Source of the DNA: Candidatus Defluviibacterium haderslevense
GTDB taxonomy: Bacteria; Bacteroidota; Bacteroidia; Chitinophagales; Saprospiraceae
NCBI GenBank assembly: GCA_016712225.1
Contig: JADJRL010000003.1
Location: 1,749,501 to 1,813,500 of the forward strand
Reading direction: 5' to 3'
Length of the DNA: 64,000 nt
In this document: positions 45,350 to 54,915 of the stretch, piece after piece
Layout of the letters: the number at the start of each line of letters is the position of its first letter
How positions within the stretch are numbered: the stretch's first letter is position 1
The notes under the pieces: model-generated
The model's input: only the letters and a program-made list of their open reading frames with translations
Database searches by the model: none
What the model was told of the DNA's origin: nothing
Translations under genes and position numbers: made by a program

Positions 45350-46780
45350 ATGAATAATATAAACTTAGTGCAAAAATACATTTCTAATTCTCAATTTATA
45401 AGATTTGGCTTTTTTTTATTTACCTTATCTATTATGAATTTAAATGGTTTAAAAGCACAATCCACTGAAGAACATTCGTATTTAATTAAAAGCATATATG
45501 AAAAAGCATTGACAGACCAAATGGCCTATAAATGGCTTTATTATTTATCAGAAAAAATAGGAGGTCGAATTGCTGGTTCGCCACAGAATTATGCTGCTAT
45601 TGAATTTACGCATCAAATTTTAGATACAATAGGTACTGATACAGTCTGGAATCAACCATGCCAGGTCAATTATTGGTATCGTGGGAAAGAGGAAGTAGCC
45701 CGGATCATTAATCATCCATTAATTGGGACTGTGGAGCTCAAAGTGTTGGCTTTAGGAGGTTCTGGTGCAACGCCTACAACAGGGATAAGTGGTGAAATTA
45801 TTGAGGTTAAATCATTAGATGAGGCAAAGGCATTAGGATTTAAATTAAAAGATAAAATTGTTTATTTCTCAAGAGCTTTTGATAATAAACATGTTCGCAC
45901 TTTTAATGCATATGGTGGTGCGGTTGATCAAAGGGTGTTTGGACCAAATGTAGCTTCTAAATTTGGCGCTAAAGCATGTATTGTAAGATCCATGACTGGA
46001 CGATTAGATGACTTTCCACATACCGGTGTTACTATATTTGAAGATGGAATCACACCAATTCCTGCAATAGCTGTTTGTACAAATGATGCAGAGATGCTTA
46101 GTCAACTAACTCAAAAGGGGCCTGTTCAAATATATGTAAAAACGAGTTGTGAAAACAGAGGCCCAAAACAAAGTTATAGTGTTATTGGCGAAATAAAAGG
46201 TACTGAAAAGCCTAATGAGATCATTTTGGTAGGGGGACATTTGGATTCTTGGGATGTAGGCGGTGGAGCTCATGATGATGGTGCAGGTTGTGTTCAATCC
46301 ATGGATGTGATCTATTTATTAAAAAAAATTGGGTATAAACCACGAAGAACAATCCGATGTGTTCTTTTTCAAAATGAAGAAAATGGTCTGGCAGGTGGAA
46401 CAGAATACGCTAAAGTTTCCAATAAAAACAAAGAGTTCCATTTTGCTGCTATAGAAAGTGATGCAGGAGGATTTACTCCACAGGGTTTTAGTTTTGATAG
46501 TGATTCCAGCGCATTAAAGAATTACTTGCCCTTTTTTAAAACATGGGATGAATTATTGTCACCATACGATATACATTTTGATAAAGGAGGATCTGGAGCT
46601 GACATTGGACCATTAAGAAGTCAAAAAGGTATTTTATTCGGTTTAAAACCGGATTCTCAAAGATATTTTGATTATCACCATACTGCTGCTGATCGAATTA
46701 ATGCTGTACATCCACGTGAACTTGCATTGGGATCTTCTGCAATGGCAAGTCTTGTATATTTATTAGATTTGATTCCTTAA
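45350..46780 (+). CDS. Secreted M28 family metallopeptidase (carboxypeptidase Q-like)
   Basis: The 476-aa protein has a late signal peptide (about 15-37, ending LKAQ) and a PA-like insertion domain (about 120-270). The di-zinc aminopeptidase core shows GGHLDSWDVGGGAHDDGAG (zinc His and bridging Asp), FQNEENGLAGG (catalytic Glu), ESDAGG, and YHHTAADRI (last zinc His). This order fits the M28 subgroup with glutamate carboxypeptidase/carboxypeptidase Q. It would act in the periplasm or outside on short peptides. A second internal Met upstream of the hydrophobic segment (MNLNGLKAQ) is too late for a start. Confidence 0.88.
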   Translation: MNNINLVQKYISNSQFIRFGFFLFTLSIMNLNGLKAQSTEEHSYLIKSIYEKALTDQMAYKWLYYLSEKIGGRIAGSPQNYAAIEFTHQILDTIGTDTVWNQPCQVNYWYRGKEEVARIINHPLIGTVELKVLALGGSGATPTTGISGEIIEVKSLDEAKALGFKLKDKIVYFSRAFDNKHVRTFNAYGGAVDQRVFGPNVASKFGAKACIVRSMTGRLDDFPHTGVTIFEDGITPIPAIAVCTNDAEMLSQLTQKGPVQIYVKTSCENRGPKQSYSVIGEIKGTEKPNEIILVGGHLDSWDVGGGAHDDGAGCVQSMDVIYLLKKIGYKPRRTIRCVLFQNEENGLAGGTEYAKVSNKNKEFHFAAIESDAGGFTPQGFSFDSDSSALKNYLPFFKTWDELLSPYDIHFDKGGSGADIGPLRSQKGILFGLKPDSQRYFDYHHTAADRINAVHPRELALGSSAMASLVYLLDLIP

Positions 46781-46932
46781 TTAATTTTGAATAATAAATT
46801 TCTAAAGAATTTCTAATTCAACATTGACTTTGCATTGTTCAACACTAAGTTGAATCTATTTTTTCAATAAATAAAACACTTACTATATGATTTTTAGGCT
46901 CAATAATTTATCACAATTGAATTATTTCATTT

Positions 46933-48861
46933 GTGGAAGATAAGATACAAGCTGAATTACTAGATCATATTCGTTTATTACATTTAGAACACGAAGCAGA
47001 AATTAAATTTTTTGAAATTAATATTGCTTCTAAATCCCTTAATGAAAAGAGAGATCTTGGGGTTTGCTGGCATCCTGTTGTTGTGAAGGATCAGGGATTT
47101 TCTATAGGTGATTATGCCTATCTTATTGTGGAACGTACTAAGGACATTGATAAGGTACACCAATTCAAAGCCGGAAATGTCGTTTCAGTTGGAATTTGGA
47201 AAATGGGTTCCAAAAAAGACACAATCAAAGGGGTTATAGATTATATTCATAAAAATAAAATGAAAATCATTTTATATTCCAAAGACCTTCCTGAATGGAT
47301 CTCAGACGGAGGAATTGGAGTTGATCTATTAATTGATGAAAGGACTTTTCGAGAGATGGAATTCAGTACAAAGCAAGTTATGAATGCCGATCCAAAATCC
47401 AGATTAGCCCATTTGAGAAATGTTCTTATGGGGTACAAAGAAGCTCAATCGAATATAAACACTATTTTTCATCCTGGTCAGTTGCAGGGCCTGAATCAAG
47501 CTCAAATTAATGCTATCCAAAAAGTCAATTGTTCAAGTGATGTCACAGTAATACATGGACCTCCAGGTACCGGAAAAACTACAACATTAGTGCATGCTAT
47601 TAAATATTTGTTAGATCAAAATCGATTGCTCAAAATATTAGTTTGTGCGCCAAGTAATACAGCAACGGATTTACTTACTACAAGATTATCGAGGCATCAT
47701 TTACATGTCACGCGTATCGGTAATTTGTCAAGAATTGATGAAGATTTAATGAATCATACCTTGGACGGACAAATATCAAATCACCCGGATCATAAACAAA
47801 TTAAAAAAGTACGAATAGAAGCCGCTCAAGCAAGACGAGAAGCCCAAAAACATCATAGAACTATGGATCAATTTAAAAGAGCCGAAAGAAATATGATGAA
47901 ACAGGAAGCTAAAATTCTTGGCAATTGGGCAAAAGAATTGGAAGATAAGCTTGTCAACCAAATATTAGATTCTTCCCAAATCATTTGTTGTACTTTGATG
48001 GGATCGACTTCAAGTTATATTCAGGATCGGTTTTTCGATTACGTCTTTATTGATGAATCAGGACAAGCACTTGAAGGAGCCATTTGGATTGCTATAAGAA
48101 AGGCTCATCATGTTGTTTTGTCAGGTGATCCTTTACAACTCCCCCCAACTGTAAAGAGTATAGAAGCAGCTCAGCAAGGTCTTGGAATAAGTCTTTTGGA
48201 AAAATATATGAGCAGATCACCCATTTCTGAATTATTAAATATTCAATATCGGATGAATACCATGATAATGGGATTTAGTAACGCATATTTTTATAATAAT
48301 CAATTAATTGCTGCTCCTCAAGTAGCTCATAGAACATTGGCTTTTTTTGGTGATGAACCACTCGTTTTTATAGATACGGCAGGTTGTGGATTTGAAGAAG
48401 AAAGTTTGGATGGTACATCAAGCCGGTTTAATAGTGGTGAGTATTTTATTTTAAGGGAACATATTTATCAATTGATTGAATCTTTTGGTGATCATCCAAT
48501 TCCATCAGTATCCATTATTTCACCGTATAAGGAACAAATTGAATATATTCGAAATGAATTAATTAAGGATGAATTATTATCTAAAGTCATGCCCATTAAA
48601 GTTAGTACTATTGATGGGTTCCAAGGACAAGAAGGTGATATTATCTATATTTCACTGGTTCGAAGTAACCCAATGAGTGATATAGGTTTCCTCAATGATT
48701 ACAGACGTATGAATGTAGCTATTACCCGAGCAAAATTAAAGCTAGTCGTCATTGGAGATTCTGCCACTTTAGGACAAGATGTATTTTATAGCCAATTTAT
48801 AGATTACTGTCAGGAATTGGGAGTGTATCATTCTGCATGGGAATGGATGGTAAAATTATAA
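46933..48861 (+). CDS. UPF1/IGHMBP2-like superfamily 1B helicase
   Basis: The 642-aa protein (GTG start at 46933, no nearby ATG) has an N-terminal beta-barrel domain (about 1-150). Helicase motifs follow: HGPPGTGKTTTL (Walker A), CAPSNTATD (motif Ia), FIDESGQALEG (DESGQ-type motif II), SGDPLQLPPTV (motif III), STIDGFQGQEGDIIYISLVRSN (motif V) and RRMNVAITRAK (motif VI). A charged helical insertion after motif Ib (KVRIEAAQARREAQKHHR) is typical of the stalk in UPF1-like enzymes. It is predicted to unwind RNA or DNA 5' to 3'. Its cellular role in bacteria is unclear. Confidence 0.88.
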   Translation: MEDKIQAELLDHIRLLHLEHEAEIKFFEINIASKSLNEKRDLGVCWHPVVVKDQGFSIGDYAYLIVERTKDIDKVHQFKAGNVVSVGIWKMGSKKDTIKGVIDYIHKNKMKIILYSKDLPEWISDGGIGVDLLIDERTFREMEFSTKQVMNADPKSRLAHLRNVLMGYKEAQSNINTIFHPGQLQGLNQAQINAIQKVNCSSDVTVIHGPPGTGKTTTLVHAIKYLLDQNRLLKILVCAPSNTATDLLTTRLSRHHLHVTRIGNLSRIDEDLMNHTLDGQISNHPDHKQIKKVRIEAAQARREAQKHHRTMDQFKRAERNMMKQEAKILGNWAKELEDKLVNQILDSSQIICCTLMGSTSSYIQDRFFDYVFIDESGQALEGAIWIAIRKAHHVVLSGDPLQLPPTVKSIEAAQQGLGISLLEKYMSRSPISELLNIQYRMNTMIMGFSNAYFYNNQLIAAPQVAHRTLAFFGDEPLVFIDTAGCGFEEESLDGTSSRFNSGEYFILREHIYQLIESFGDHPIPSVSIISPYKEQIEYIRNELIKDELLSKVMPIKVSTIDGFQGQEGDIIYISLVRSNPMSDIGFLNDYRRMNVAITRAKLKLVVIGDSATLGQDVFYSQFIDYCQELGVYHSAWEWMVKL

Positions 48862-48889
48862 TTGATAGATGCTAAATCAATGTTTCTAT

Positions 48890-48897
48890 TAACTTTG
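48890..48897 (+). promoter_or_regulatory. Putative -7 element of the M42 peptidase gene
   Basis: TAACTTTG matches TAnnTTTG exactly, 17 bases before the ATG at 48914. A TTG at 48862-48864 is slightly too far for a standard -33 box. Confidence 0.4.
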
Positions 48898-48913
48898 TCC
48901 GTATTTTTAAGAT

Positions 48914-49960
48914 ATGATTAATATTGAATTATTAAGCACTATTTGTAAAACGCCGGGAGCTCCTGGTTTTGAACATGCTATCAGAAGCTTTCTGGTACAT
49001 GAATTAGAGCCTTTTGCGGATCGTATAGAACTGGATTCTATGGGAAATATAATAGCTTTTTGTAAAGGAAAATCATCCCAGAAAAAGCTTATGTTCTCAG
49101 CACATATGGATGAAATCAGCTTTATCGTGTCGCATATTGATGAAGAAGGTTTTGTAAGATTCTTGCCGTTGGGAGGATTTGATCCTAAGACCTTGACCGC
49201 ACAAAGGGTAATTATTCATGGAAAGAAAGATATTATTGGAGTTATGGGCTCAAAACCCATACATTTAATGAGTCCTGAGGAACGCACTAAAAATTCGACC
49301 ATAAAAGATTATTTTATTGACACAGGATTGTCAAAAAGTGAACTCATTGAACATATTGAAATTGGTAATTCGATTACAAGAGAACGGGAGTTAATTCAAA
49401 TGGGGCAATGTATAAATGCTAAATCATTGGACAATCGAATTTCAGTTTATAGTTTGCTGGAAGCTTTTAAATTGATACATGATCACAGACCTGAAGTAGA
49501 TGTTTATGCAGTATTTACAGTTCAAGAGGAAATTGGATTAAGAGGTGCTAAAACAGCCGCTCATTATATAGCCCCGGATTATGCTATCAATGTAGATACA
49601 ACGATAGCCTTCGATGTACCAGGAGCACAAGCCCATGAAGTGATAACCAAACTAGGCCAGGGCGTAGCCATAAAAATTATGGACAGTAGTGTAATCTGTG
49701 ATTATAGAATGGTGAAATTTATAAAAGAACAAGCTGCTTTAGCTAATATCGTCTGGCAAGCAGAATTATTGCCAGCAGGTGGAACGGATACGGCATCAGT
49801 TCAGACAGCCGGAAATGGGGCTATCACAGGAGCACTTTCTATTCCTACACGACATATCCACCAAGTAATTGAAATGGTACACCAAAAAGATGTAATGGAA
49901 ACCATAAAATTGATTAAAATTTTAGCTCATTCAATTCATCAGTTCAATTGGAGCTTTTAA
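48914..49960 (+). CDS. M42 family aminopeptidase
   Basis: The 348-aa protein carries the M42 pattern of tetrahedral di-zinc aminopeptidases. FSAHMDEISFIV holds the first zinc His, AKSLDNRIS the bridging Asp, TVQEEIGLRGAKTAA the catalytic Glu pair, NVDTTIAFDVPG a further ligand, and IPTRHIHQVIE the last His. Such cytoplasmic enzymes, often annotated as endoglucanase or deblocking aminopeptidase, trim peptides from the N-terminus. It lacks a signal peptide. The pterin dehydratase gene follows after one base, so the two are translated from one message. Confidence 0.9.
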   Translation: MINIELLSTICKTPGAPGFEHAIRSFLVHELEPFADRIELDSMGNIIAFCKGKSSQKKLMFSAHMDEISFIVSHIDEEGFVRFLPLGGFDPKTLTAQRVIIHGKKDIIGVMGSKPIHLMSPEERTKNSTIKDYFIDTGLSKSELIEHIEIGNSITRERELIQMGQCINAKSLDNRISVYSLLEAFKLIHDHRPEVDVYAVFTVQEEIGLRGAKTAAHYIAPDYAINVDTTIAFDVPGAQAHEVITKLGQGVAIKIMDSSVICDYRMVKFIKEQAALANIVWQAELLPAGGTDTASVQTAGNGAITGALSIPTRHIHQVIEMVHQKDVMETIKLIKILAHSIHQFNWSF

Positions 49961-49961
49961 C

Positions 49962-50207
49962 ATGTGGACTGAAAAAAATAATGAGCTTCATGGGCAATTT
50001 AAATTTCAGGATTTTGGAACTGCAATGGCTTTTATTTTTGAAGTAAGTTTGTTAGCAGAGCGTATGGATCACCATCCTACATGGACCAATTCATGGAATA
50101 AAGTTGATTTTGTCTTATGTACCCATGATGCTGGAAATACCATTACTGAAAAAGACCATAAATTGGCAAAAGGGATTGATAAAATCGTAAAAAAATATTT
50201 ACAATAG
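49962..50207 (+). CDS. 4a-hydroxytetrahydrobiopterin dehydratase
   Basis: The 81-aa protein is a pterin-4a-carbinolamine dehydratase. MDHHPTWTNSWNKVDFVLCTHDAGNTITEKDHKLAKGID contains the family signature with the catalytic His pair and the THDAG loop. It normally recycles the cofactor of aromatic amino acid hydroxylases, but can also act in pterin clean-up. No hydroxylase lies in the window. The protein is a little shorter than the usual 95-105 residues at the N-terminus. It begins directly after the M42 peptidase stop. Confidence 0.9.
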   Translation: MWTEKNNELHGQFKFQDFGTAMAFIFEVSLLAERMDHHPTWTNSWNKVDFVLCTHDAGNTITEKDHKLAKGIDKIVKKYLQ

Positions 50208-50337
50208 CTTAAAATCAATTTGAGTAACCAATTGTATTTCAAACATTTATGTATTAATTAATTGCAAAATTTTGCCAAATAGTAATTGAATTTATAAACA
50301 ATGGAGTAAGTTCAACTTCCTAAAAACATACATTCTG

Positions 50338-52059
50338 TTAGCTATTCAAAGATATTGTAAAAGTACTTCCCAACCCATATTCAGACTCGACCATAATATT
50401 TCCTCCTTGTGCTTCTATGAATTCCTTACTGATGGCTAAGCCCAATCCTGTGCCTTCCATTTTTGTTCCCGGAACTTTAAAATAGCGGTCAAATATTTTG
50501 TTTTTGTATTGTGGGGCGATGCCTTGTCCTGTATCGCGAACAGATATTTCAACTTTATTATCGTTTTGCTTTACAGATAAAAAAATCACAGAATTTTCAT
50601 AAGAGTATCGAATTGCATTGGAAATTAGATTGGTTAATACCCAGGTGGTTTTTTCGGTATCAGCGAGAACTGCAATATTATTTTCAGGGCAGTTGATTTC
50701 AAATTGAATATGTTTTTGATCTGCTTGAGTTTGGGTGGCATGAATAGCAAATAATAATATTTCTTTTGGGTCAGAAGGCAAAATTGAGAGTTGAATATTA
50801 CCGCTTTCTATTTGGGTCATATTTAACAATTCTCCCGTAATTTTTAATAATCGGTTTGCATCTTCTTTTATACTGTTTAATAGATTTGTTTGTTCCTCAT
50901 TGAGTGGACCAATTTGCTCGTTCTCCAATAATTGCGCGCTCATTTTAATGGATGAAATGGGTGTTTTAAATTCGTGTGAAACCGTAGCAATAAAATTGGT
51001 TTTAGCAAAATCTAATTCTTTATATTCAGTTATATTTCTCAAAATAATGACGTGACCAATAAGTTGAGATAATTGCTCTCCTGTGGGTGTAATGGATATG
51101 TGCAAGGTCTCTTTTTCAAAATATCCTTCTTTGTTATTGGTATAAATTTTTATGGGTTTACGTTTTGTTTCTTTTCCATTATCTACCATCTTTAAATCTT
51201 GGATAAGAGATCTGACTAAGTCATTTGTGAGAGCTAATTCATGTGTATTATGCCCAATCATTTCTGCTAAACTAAAACCGATAATTTTAATAGCTTCTTC
51301 ATTCGCAAAAATTACTTTCAAGTTTTCGTCCAATCCAATTACTGGGTCATGCATGTTGTTTATTAACGTTTCAATTCGTTTTTTCTCCATCATTAATTTG
51401 GCCAGATTACTATTATTATATTCTTCAAGTTTTTCAGCCATGGTGTTAAATGATTTTGCTAATTGTCCAAATTCACTATGGCTTTCTAAATGTACTCTTT
51501 CAGAATAGTTTTTTGAGGCAATTTGCTTGATACTTTCTGACAGCTGTTTAATAGGATTGGCAATATTAGAAGGTAAATTAACCAGTAGAATAAAGGCTAT
51601 TAAAAAACACATTGTACCACTTAATGCAATCCAAAAAACAGCTTTATCAGCTGTTTCTTTTGCCACTTCACTTTTGCGTTGGATGGCTTGCATATTTAAA
51701 TCCATCAGTGTGAAAATATTTTTGCGAATTTCTCCCAGTATCAAGGAGTCCGATTTTTTTTGTTTAAAGACTTCAAAATTGTTTCTTAAATCTTCTGTAG
51801 TTTCTTTTTCTCCAATTTCTGATATATTATTTTCTTGATATTGAAGGTTAATTTCAAATTTTTGATAAGCTTTTTCTGATCTATCTTCTAGTGAAACCAA
51901 CATAAGTCTACTATACTCTAAGGTATTGTAGTTAGCCACTAGGATATTTTCAGTATCTTGTTTTAATTTATTTGAATACGTTGCCCCTACAACACTAAGT
52001 AATATAATTAATAGGAAAAGTAGACCAACTCCAAGTGTTAATTTAGTTTTAATTTTCAT
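50338..52059 (-). CDS. HAMP-PAS sensor histidine kinase of the kdp locus
   Basis: The 573-aa kinase has two membrane helices (about 6-27 and 143-164) around a helical sensor of about 115 residues. A HAMP domain (about 165-220), a PAS domain (about 225-350) and the H-box ATVSHEFKTPISS follow. The HATPase has SNAIRYSYEN, DTGQGIAP and GTGLGLAISKEF. It starts exactly where the KdpD-N gene stops, so translation is probably coupled. In enterics the kinase is the C-terminal part of KdpD with four membrane helices and a GAF-like region. Here the kinase is a separate protein of different sensor architecture. It likely phosphorylates the sigma-54-type regulator at 59487. Confidence 0.88.
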   Translation of the reverse strand: MKIKTKLTLGVGLLFLLIILLSVVGATYSNKLKQDTENILVANYNTLEYSRLMLVSLEDRSEKAYQKFEINLQYQENNISEIGEKETTEDLRNNFEVFKQKKSDSLILGEIRKNIFTLMDLNMQAIQRKSEVAKETADKAVFWIALSGTMCFLIAFILLVNLPSNIANPIKQLSESIKQIASKNYSERVHLESHSEFGQLAKSFNTMAEKLEEYNNSNLAKLMMEKKRIETLINNMHDPVIGLDENLKVIFANEEAIKIIGFSLAEMIGHNTHELALTNDLVRSLIQDLKMVDNGKETKRKPIKIYTNNKEGYFEKETLHISITPTGEQLSQLIGHVIILRNITEYKELDFAKTNFIATVSHEFKTPISSIKMSAQLLENEQIGPLNEEQTNLLNSIKEDANRLLKITGELLNMTQIESGNIQLSILPSDPKEILLFAIHATQTQADQKHIQFEINCPENNIAVLADTEKTTWVLTNLISNAIRYSYENSVIFLSVKQNDNKVEISVRDTGQGIAPQYKNKIFDRYFKVPGTKMEGTGLGLAISKEFIEAQGGNIMVESEYGLGSTFTISLNS

Positions 52060-53184
52060 TTAGGATAGTATTACAAGGTCAATATTATTTGTTGATAATT
52101 TTTTCAAAAGTTCATTAAACACATTTGTTGCTAAAATAATTTTGAATAAATTTAAGTGAGGTTTACCGACACATATCGTTGTGATTTTTCGTTCACTAGC
52201 TTGGTCTATTATTGCTTTTGAAACAGAAGTACTTTCAACTTTTATTATTTCTGCACCTAATTCAGTTGCTAATTTGAAATTATTAATAAGATGTCTTTGT
52301 TTGTCCAATGCAATTTTATCTGAATTTTCTTTTGGCGTTTGTACATACAGTACATACCATTTACTATGATAGTAATTAGCTAATCGAGCTGTTTTACGAA
52401 TTACATTTTTAGCTGTTTTATCATTACTGCTGATGCAAGCTAAAAATCGTTCGTGTTTGATGGAATTTGTTTTAGTAACTTCATTTTCTACTTTGCGTTC
52501 CACTTGAGAAGCCACTTCCTTTAGTGCCAATTCTCTGAGTTGTAAGATATGATCACTTTTAAAAAAGTTGTTTAGTGCTGTTTCGATTTTTTCAGCTTGA
52601 TAAATTTTACCTTCTTTTAAACGCAAGATTAATTCATCTGCCGTTAAATCAATATTGACCACTTCATCAGCTAAAGCTAAAACACTATCTGGTATACGTT
52701 CTTTAACATCAATTCCTGTAATGTTTTTTATTTCTTCGTTTAAACTTTCAATATGCTGAATATTAACAGCGGAAATTACATTTATCCCTGCGTCTAGAAT
52801 TTCAATAACATCTTGCCAACGTTTTTCATTTTTACTTCCTTCAATATTAGTATGAGCTAGTTCATCTACAATAACTACTTCAGGTCGTAAACTGATTACT
52901 GCTTGAACATCCATTTCTTCTAATTCCTTACCTTTGTAAAACAGCTTCCGTCTGGGAATAACTGGCAATCCGGTTAATAAATCATGAGTTTCTTTTCGAT
53001 GATGAGTCTCGATATATCCAATTTTTACGTCAATACCGTTTTTGAGCAACGTGTGTGCTTCTTGTAACATCCGATACGACTTGCCTACACCAGCACTCAT
53101 ACCAATGTAAACTTTAAATTTACCTTTTCTTGACTTTTTAATTAAATCGAGAAATTCTTGTGCTGATTTTCTGGTTTCTTCCAT
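52060..53184 (-). CDS. kdpD: KdpD N-terminal domain plus USP protein, without kinase
   Basis: The 374-aa soluble protein matches the cytoplasmic N-terminus of KdpD. The Walker A-like GMSAGVGKSYRML lies at about 28-40, followed by GYIETHHRKET and VIVDELAHTNIEGSKNEKRW, then SAVNIQHIESLNEEI. A universal stress protein domain follows (about 245-374; ACISSNDKTAKNVIRKTARLA). In E. coli KdpD this part binds nucleotides and regulates phosphatase activity. The protein ends where the membrane and kinase parts would begin. The separate kinase gene abuts it. It may sense potassium, ATP or cyclic nucleotides, by inference. Confidence 0.88.
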   Translation of the reverse strand: MEETRKSAQEFLDLIKKSRKGKFKVYIGMSAGVGKSYRMLQEAHTLLKNGIDVKIGYIETHHRKETHDLLTGLPVIPRRKLFYKGKELEEMDVQAVISLRPEVVIVDELAHTNIEGSKNEKRWQDVIEILDAGINVISAVNIQHIESLNEEIKNITGIDVKERIPDSVLALADEVVNIDLTADELILRLKEGKIYQAEKIETALNNFFKSDHILQLRELALKEVASQVERKVENEVTKTNSIKHERFLACISSNDKTAKNVIRKTARLANYYHSKWYVLYVQTPKENSDKIALDKQRHLINNFKLATELGAEIIKVESTSVSKAIIDQASERKITTICVGKPHLNLFKIILATNVFNELLKKLSTNNIDLVILS

Positions 53185-53246
53185 AGAATTTTAATTTAAG
53201 TCAAAAAAAAGCCAGATGGTTAATGCTCATTAATTTTATTATTTTT

Positions 53247-54323
53247 TTAGAACGTAATGCCTAATGACGATGTTAGAAAATAGTTGGCTTTGTTTGATTT
53301 ACTGTCCAAGAGGAAAATTTGATCTTTACTGCTTAATCCTCTGCCTTCAATTCTAAACATCACATGATCCGTCGGCAAATAATCAAAGTTAATGGAATAT
53401 CCAAATGTTTGAAATCCATTGGCAGTGTTTGTTGCTATTATTACACCATTTTTATCTGAATAATACTCTCCCCGTGCAGCAATTCTTATTTTTGAAGTTG
53501 GTTTATATTGCAGAATTAAAACAGGTGAATACCAGGTATTATATTCACTTGTATCTTTAGTTACTTGTTGCATGCCAATATCAAAACCCGCAGTTATACC
53601 AAATTTTTCGGTTAATTGAATTTGTCCATAAAAATTATTAAAGAAGCGCTTTTGAGATAAACTATCAGGTAAATCATTACCAGCAAATGTACTCCAATTG
53701 CATGTTATTTTTGAATTCGGCTTGTAAATTAGCTGTGTTCCAAAAGCAGGTGATTGATTTCCGATAACACGTTGTATTCGTTGCCAACCATTCAAGTACA
53801 TTGCTGCTAGATATAGTTTTTCATTTGTTGAAGTATAACTAAGTTTAATTCCTGACTCATAGTAAGGTGAGTTTTCTGCTAATATACTTCGAGTTAGGTT
53901 CCAACAATCCTTTCCAATAGCACTTTCAAAACCAATGTGTGAAGGCATTATCCCTGCATCTATCCAGATATTTTTCTTGTTCGAAATTTTGACACCTACA
54001 TTGGCCTCAAAAATGTTTTTCAACAAACCTTGTTCTGCTGCTAAATTATATTGAGCATAGGTTCCTCCCATAAGAGCAAAATTCCCTCTAACTTTTTCTG
54101 TTGTGTAATTTGCTTTAACAAACCCCAAATTTAAATTGACTTCGTTGTGTCTGTTAAAAGAGTAAAAGAAGGATGGTCGTTCATGACTTTCGGGCTGGCT
54201 AAAATCATAACTGTAATAAGTTTCTACATAGCCTGAAAATGTCAGAGGATTGGTTTTAGTTAATTCTTGTGCTTTTATGTTAAATAAACCTAAAGCTAAA
54301 GTGGCAAAAAGTATTTTTTTCAT
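53247..54323 (-). CDS. Outer membrane beta-barrel porin in the kdp operon (BBP2-like)
   Basis: The 358-aa protein has a signal peptide (about 1-18, MKKILFATLALGLFNIKAQ) and a barrel with strands such as FSGYVETYYSYDFS and GNFALMGGTYAQYN, ending in an aromatic TSSLGITF. This resembles the OmpL-like BBP2 porin family. Its place between kdpC (20 bases) and kdpD (62 bases) suggests a general or cation pore that lets potassium reach the inner-membrane pump. The role is inferred from position. A short hairpin plus T8 lies between it and kdpD on the minus strand. Confidence 0.8.
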   Translation of the reverse strand: MKKILFATLALGLFNIKAQELTKTNPLTFSGYVETYYSYDFSQPESHERPSFFYSFNRHNEVNLNLGFVKANYTTEKVRGNFALMGGTYAQYNLAAEQGLLKNIFEANVGVKISNKKNIWIDAGIMPSHIGFESAIGKDCWNLTRSILAENSPYYESGIKLSYTSTNEKLYLAAMYLNGWQRIQRVIGNQSPAFGTQLIYKPNSKITCNWSTFAGNDLPDSLSQKRFFNNFYGQIQLTEKFGITAGFDIGMQQVTKDTSEYNTWYSPVLILQYKPTSKIRIAARGEYYSDKNGVIIATNTANGFQTFGYSINFDYLPTDHVMFRIEGRGLSSKDQIFLLDSKSNKANYFLTSSLGITF

Positions 54324-54343
54324 TTTAATTATTTTTTATGATT

Positions 54344-54904
54344 TTATTTTAATTGATCTAATGCAAGATTCAGTTTTAATACATTTATTTTTTCAGGACC
54401 AAATATACCAAATATAGGCTTTTCGGTATTTTGTTCGATAAGTTGTATAAGGTTTTGTTCCGTAATATTTCTGATTTTAGCTAAGCGTTTCACTTGTACA
54501 TTGGCAGCAGCCAAAGAAATGTTAGGATCTAATCCACTGCCGCTTGCGGTAACTAAGTCGGAAGGAATTTCTGATTTTTTAACTTCTGGATTATGAACCA
54601 AAAAAGTATCAATTCGTGCCTGAACTTCAGCTAAATAATCTGGATTACTTGGCCCTTTATTACTTCCGCCACTTCCTGCTGCATTGTACCCGACAGCAGA
54701 TGGTCGCGAATAGAAATATTTGACATCAGTAAAAGACTGTCCAATATTGGTATAATAGGTTTTACCATTCTGAGTTATGATTTGACCTTTACCCTTATTT
54801 GTTGTAAATTGTGCTATACCATAAACTGCAAGTGTATAGATACCCATAAAGAACACCAGACATACTAGTGTTAGTTTTATTGCTGGAAATATATTTGTTT
54901 TCAT
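54344..54904 (-). CDS. kdpC: Potassium-transporting ATPase subunit C
   Basis: The 186-aa KdpC has one N-terminal membrane helix (about 11-31). The periplasmic part contains FYSRPSAVGYNAAGSGGSNKGPSNP and DLVTASGSGLDPNIS. The latter two motifs are diagnostic for KdpC, which stabilises the KdpAB complex. It ends with a helix containing NVLKLNLALDQLK. It lies 11 bases after kdpB and 20 before the porin. The length is normal. Confidence 0.95.
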   Translation of the reverse strand: MKTNIFPAIKLTLVCLVFFMGIYTLAVYGIAQFTTNKGKGQIITQNGKTYYTNIGQSFTDVKYFYSRPSAVGYNAAGSGGSNKGPSNPDYLAEVQARIDTFLVHNPEVKKSEIPSDLVTASGSGLDPNISLAAANVQVKRLAKIRNITEQNLIQLIEQNTEKPIFGIFGPEKINVLKLNLALDQLK

Positions 54905-54915
54905 TAGATTTTTTT

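Noticed and set aside
53190..53235. Terminator or attenuator between the porin and kdpD
   Set aside because: A CCATCTGG palindrome followed by T8 on the minus strand lies upstream of the porin and downstream of kdpD in coordinates, i.e. 5' of the porin's 3' neighbour in an unclear place; the stem is only 3 bp, too weak to call.
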